Below, one piece after another: positions 63,180 through 64,000 of a stretch of 64,000 nucleotides of DNA (the stretch's first letter is position 1; the number at the start of each line of letters is the position of its first letter). Source of the stretch: Aureimonas altamirensis (GTDB lineage Bacteria > Pseudomonadota > Alphaproteobacteria > Rhizobiales > Rhizobiaceae); NCBI RefSeq assembly GCF_023702225.1, contig NZ_JAMQCO010000005.1:186001-250000 (forward strand), written 5' to 3'. The notes below the pieces were generated by a model that saw only the letters and a list, made by a program, of their open reading frames with translations, was not told where the DNA came from and ran no database searches. The position numbers and the translations under genes were made by a program.

Positions 63180-63893
63180 ATGAGCCTCAAGACTTTCGAT
63201 CTTAGGCCCTTGTATCTGCAGGTCGTTGACGACTTCATAGGTCGAATAGTCTCTGGCGTCTGGCCGGCTGGTCAATTCATAGCCAGCGAGACGGAAATAT
63301 CCCGCGAACTCGGTCTCTCCATCGGCACGGTGCGCCGCGCCTTCGACATTCTCGATCAGTATGGCGTACTCGATCGTTCCCAAGGCAAGGGAACGTTGAT
63401 CCTGGACGCGTCCGGCGAAGAGGCGTCCCGGCGCTTCGTCACCTTCATCGACGGCGCCGGCGAGCGCGTCGCCGGCGAGCTCGAACTGATCGAAGCATCC
63501 ATGTCCAAGGCGGACGCTGCCGTCGCTGCCGACCTGAAGATCGATCCGGGCAGCGATATCCTGACGATGCGGCGGCAGCGCCGGTATGGCGAGCGCATCT
63601 TCCTGACGGAGATCGCGCAGAGCCCGTTCGTGCCGCCGGCCGGCGCACGTGGCAAGGCTGCCCTGATGGAAGCCGCGGAGGGGCGCTGGTTCGCCCACAG
63701 CCTGGCCGTCCGGATGACCGAGACGATCAAGCCGATTCAGGCAGACGCGGATGATGCCCGCTCTTTCGGTGTGCCGGCGGGAGAGGCCCTCCTGGAATTG
63801 ACGCGCATCATCTTCAGTTATGACGGCACGGCGCTGGAACGCCGCGTCGCGCACTGCTATCTGGGGCAGGATCTGTTCTACGAGAACAGCTGA
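63180..63893 (+). CDS. GntR-family regulator, HutC (UTRA) subfamily
   Basis: A 237-residue regulator. Winged helix: PLYLQVVDDFIGRIVSGVWPAGQFIASETEISRELGLSIGTVRRAFDILDQYGVLDRSQGKGTLIL (about 10-75). A UTRA ligand domain follows (about 85-235), ending LLELTRIIFSYDGTALERRVAHCYLGQDLFYE. ATG 63180 has a GGGAG site. Divergent from zwf; whether it controls zwf or the gene starting at 63913 cannot be decided from the window. Confidence 0.92.
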   Translation: MSLKTFDLRPLYLQVVDDFIGRIVSGVWPAGQFIASETEISRELGLSIGTVRRAFDILDQYGVLDRSQGKGTLILDASGEEASRRFVTFIDGAGERVAGELELIEASMSKADAAVAADLKIDPGSDILTMRRQRRYGERIFLTEIAQSPFVPPAGARGKAALMEAAEGRWFAHSLAVRMTETIKPIQADADDARSFGVPAGEALLELTRIIFSYDGTALERRVAHCYLGQDLFYENS

Positions 63894-63912
63894 GAGCAGC
63901 CCGGAAGGCCCG

Positions 63913-64000
63913 ATGTCACACGCTGAAGAACGTTCGCTGGCCATCACAGGCTCGGCGCTCCGCAGTCTTTCGGCCGCAAGCGACGGTTTCGATCTCCTGT
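63913..64000 (+). CDS. Start of an unidentified gene (runs off the window)
   Basis: An ATG frame from 63913 stays open to the end of the window; 29 residues are visible (MSHAEERSLAITGSALRSL and on). GGAAGG lies about six bases upstream, supporting a real start, and it begins 19 bases after the GntR stop. No family can be named from so little. The 3' end is outside the window. Confidence 0.55.
   Translation, partial: MSHAEERSLAITGSALRSLSAASDGFDLL

Overview
The window comes from a high-GC alphaproteobacterium, most likely Hyphomicrobiales (Rhizobiales). Supporting this are the block rpmH-rnpA-yidC-engB, the hisD / UPF0262 / LMW-phosphatase / DUF2948 neighbourhood and a zwf-pgl-edd Entner-Doudoroff operon. 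An Aurantimonadaceae-like host is possible, but the sequence alone cannot settle the genus.

Region 1 (1 to about 18.8 kb) is a compact integrated phage-like element. It starts inside a tyrosine integrase gene. One dense co-directional operon follows: HK97 portal, tail-chaperone-like protein, unknown protein, prohead protease, capsid, tail tube, tail chaperone, HNH nuclease, gpM-like minor tail protein, a repeat protein, a microORF, head-tail connector, gp10-like protein, DUF3168, head closure, P27 small terminase, large terminase and tape measure. The order is unusual, because terminase lies near the 3' end and portal at the 5' end. I see no tail-tip, fibre, lysis or repressor genes. After the tape measure comes a looser accessory strip: an HUH-endonuclease-like protein, four small unknown genes with notable hairpins and palindromes, and an opposite-strand, visibly AT-richer P-loop ATPase gene that looks like cargo, possibly anti-phage. 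The right junction is a graveyard with a 16-codon remnant of a second tape-measure gene, a small membrane protein and an IS3-type transposase fragment.

Region 2 (19.4-26.6 kb) is host metabolism: HchA/Hsp31 deglycase, PoxB-type pyruvate dehydrogenase, an SDR-cupin pair diverging from an atypical SDR, a membrane protein overlapping an endonuclease III gene, and a secreted Ntn (choloylglycine-type) hydrolase.

Region 3 (26.8-35.6 kb) is a gene set for D-apiose breakdown: MFS transporter, 3-oxo-isoapionate kinase (oiaK), a RuBisCO-like transcarboxylase/hydrolase (oiaX), a GntR/FCD regulator, D-apionolactonase (apnL), D-apiose dehydrogenase (apsD) and D-apionate oxidoisomerase (apnO). Two intergenic regions of the cluster share the word TGTCATCAC, a candidate regulator site. 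Together the enzymes would turn D-apiose into 3-phosphoglycerate and glycolate.

Region 4 (35.7-39.7 kb) is a TetR regulator diverging, across a near-perfect 26-bp palindrome, from a catalase-like / unknown / Dyp-peroxidase operon. A tRNA-Arg(ACG) gene and a sensor histidine kinase follow.

Region 5 (41.6-49.9 kb) holds core genes (rpmH, rnpA, yidC, engB, a phosphatase-like protein, UPF0262, hisD, DUF2948), then a creatininase-family hydrolase and an amidohydrolase. These last two adjoin a polyamine-type ABC transporter (49.9-53.8 kb) that diverges from a LysR regulator.

Region 6 (55.2-64 kb) holds a Wzz/GumC-like polysaccharide co-polymerase without a kinase domain, convergent with a FlaA1/WbpM-type nucleotide-sugar dehydratase. 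Then come edd, pgl and zwf, a GntR/UTRA regulator and the first codons of a gene that runs off the window.
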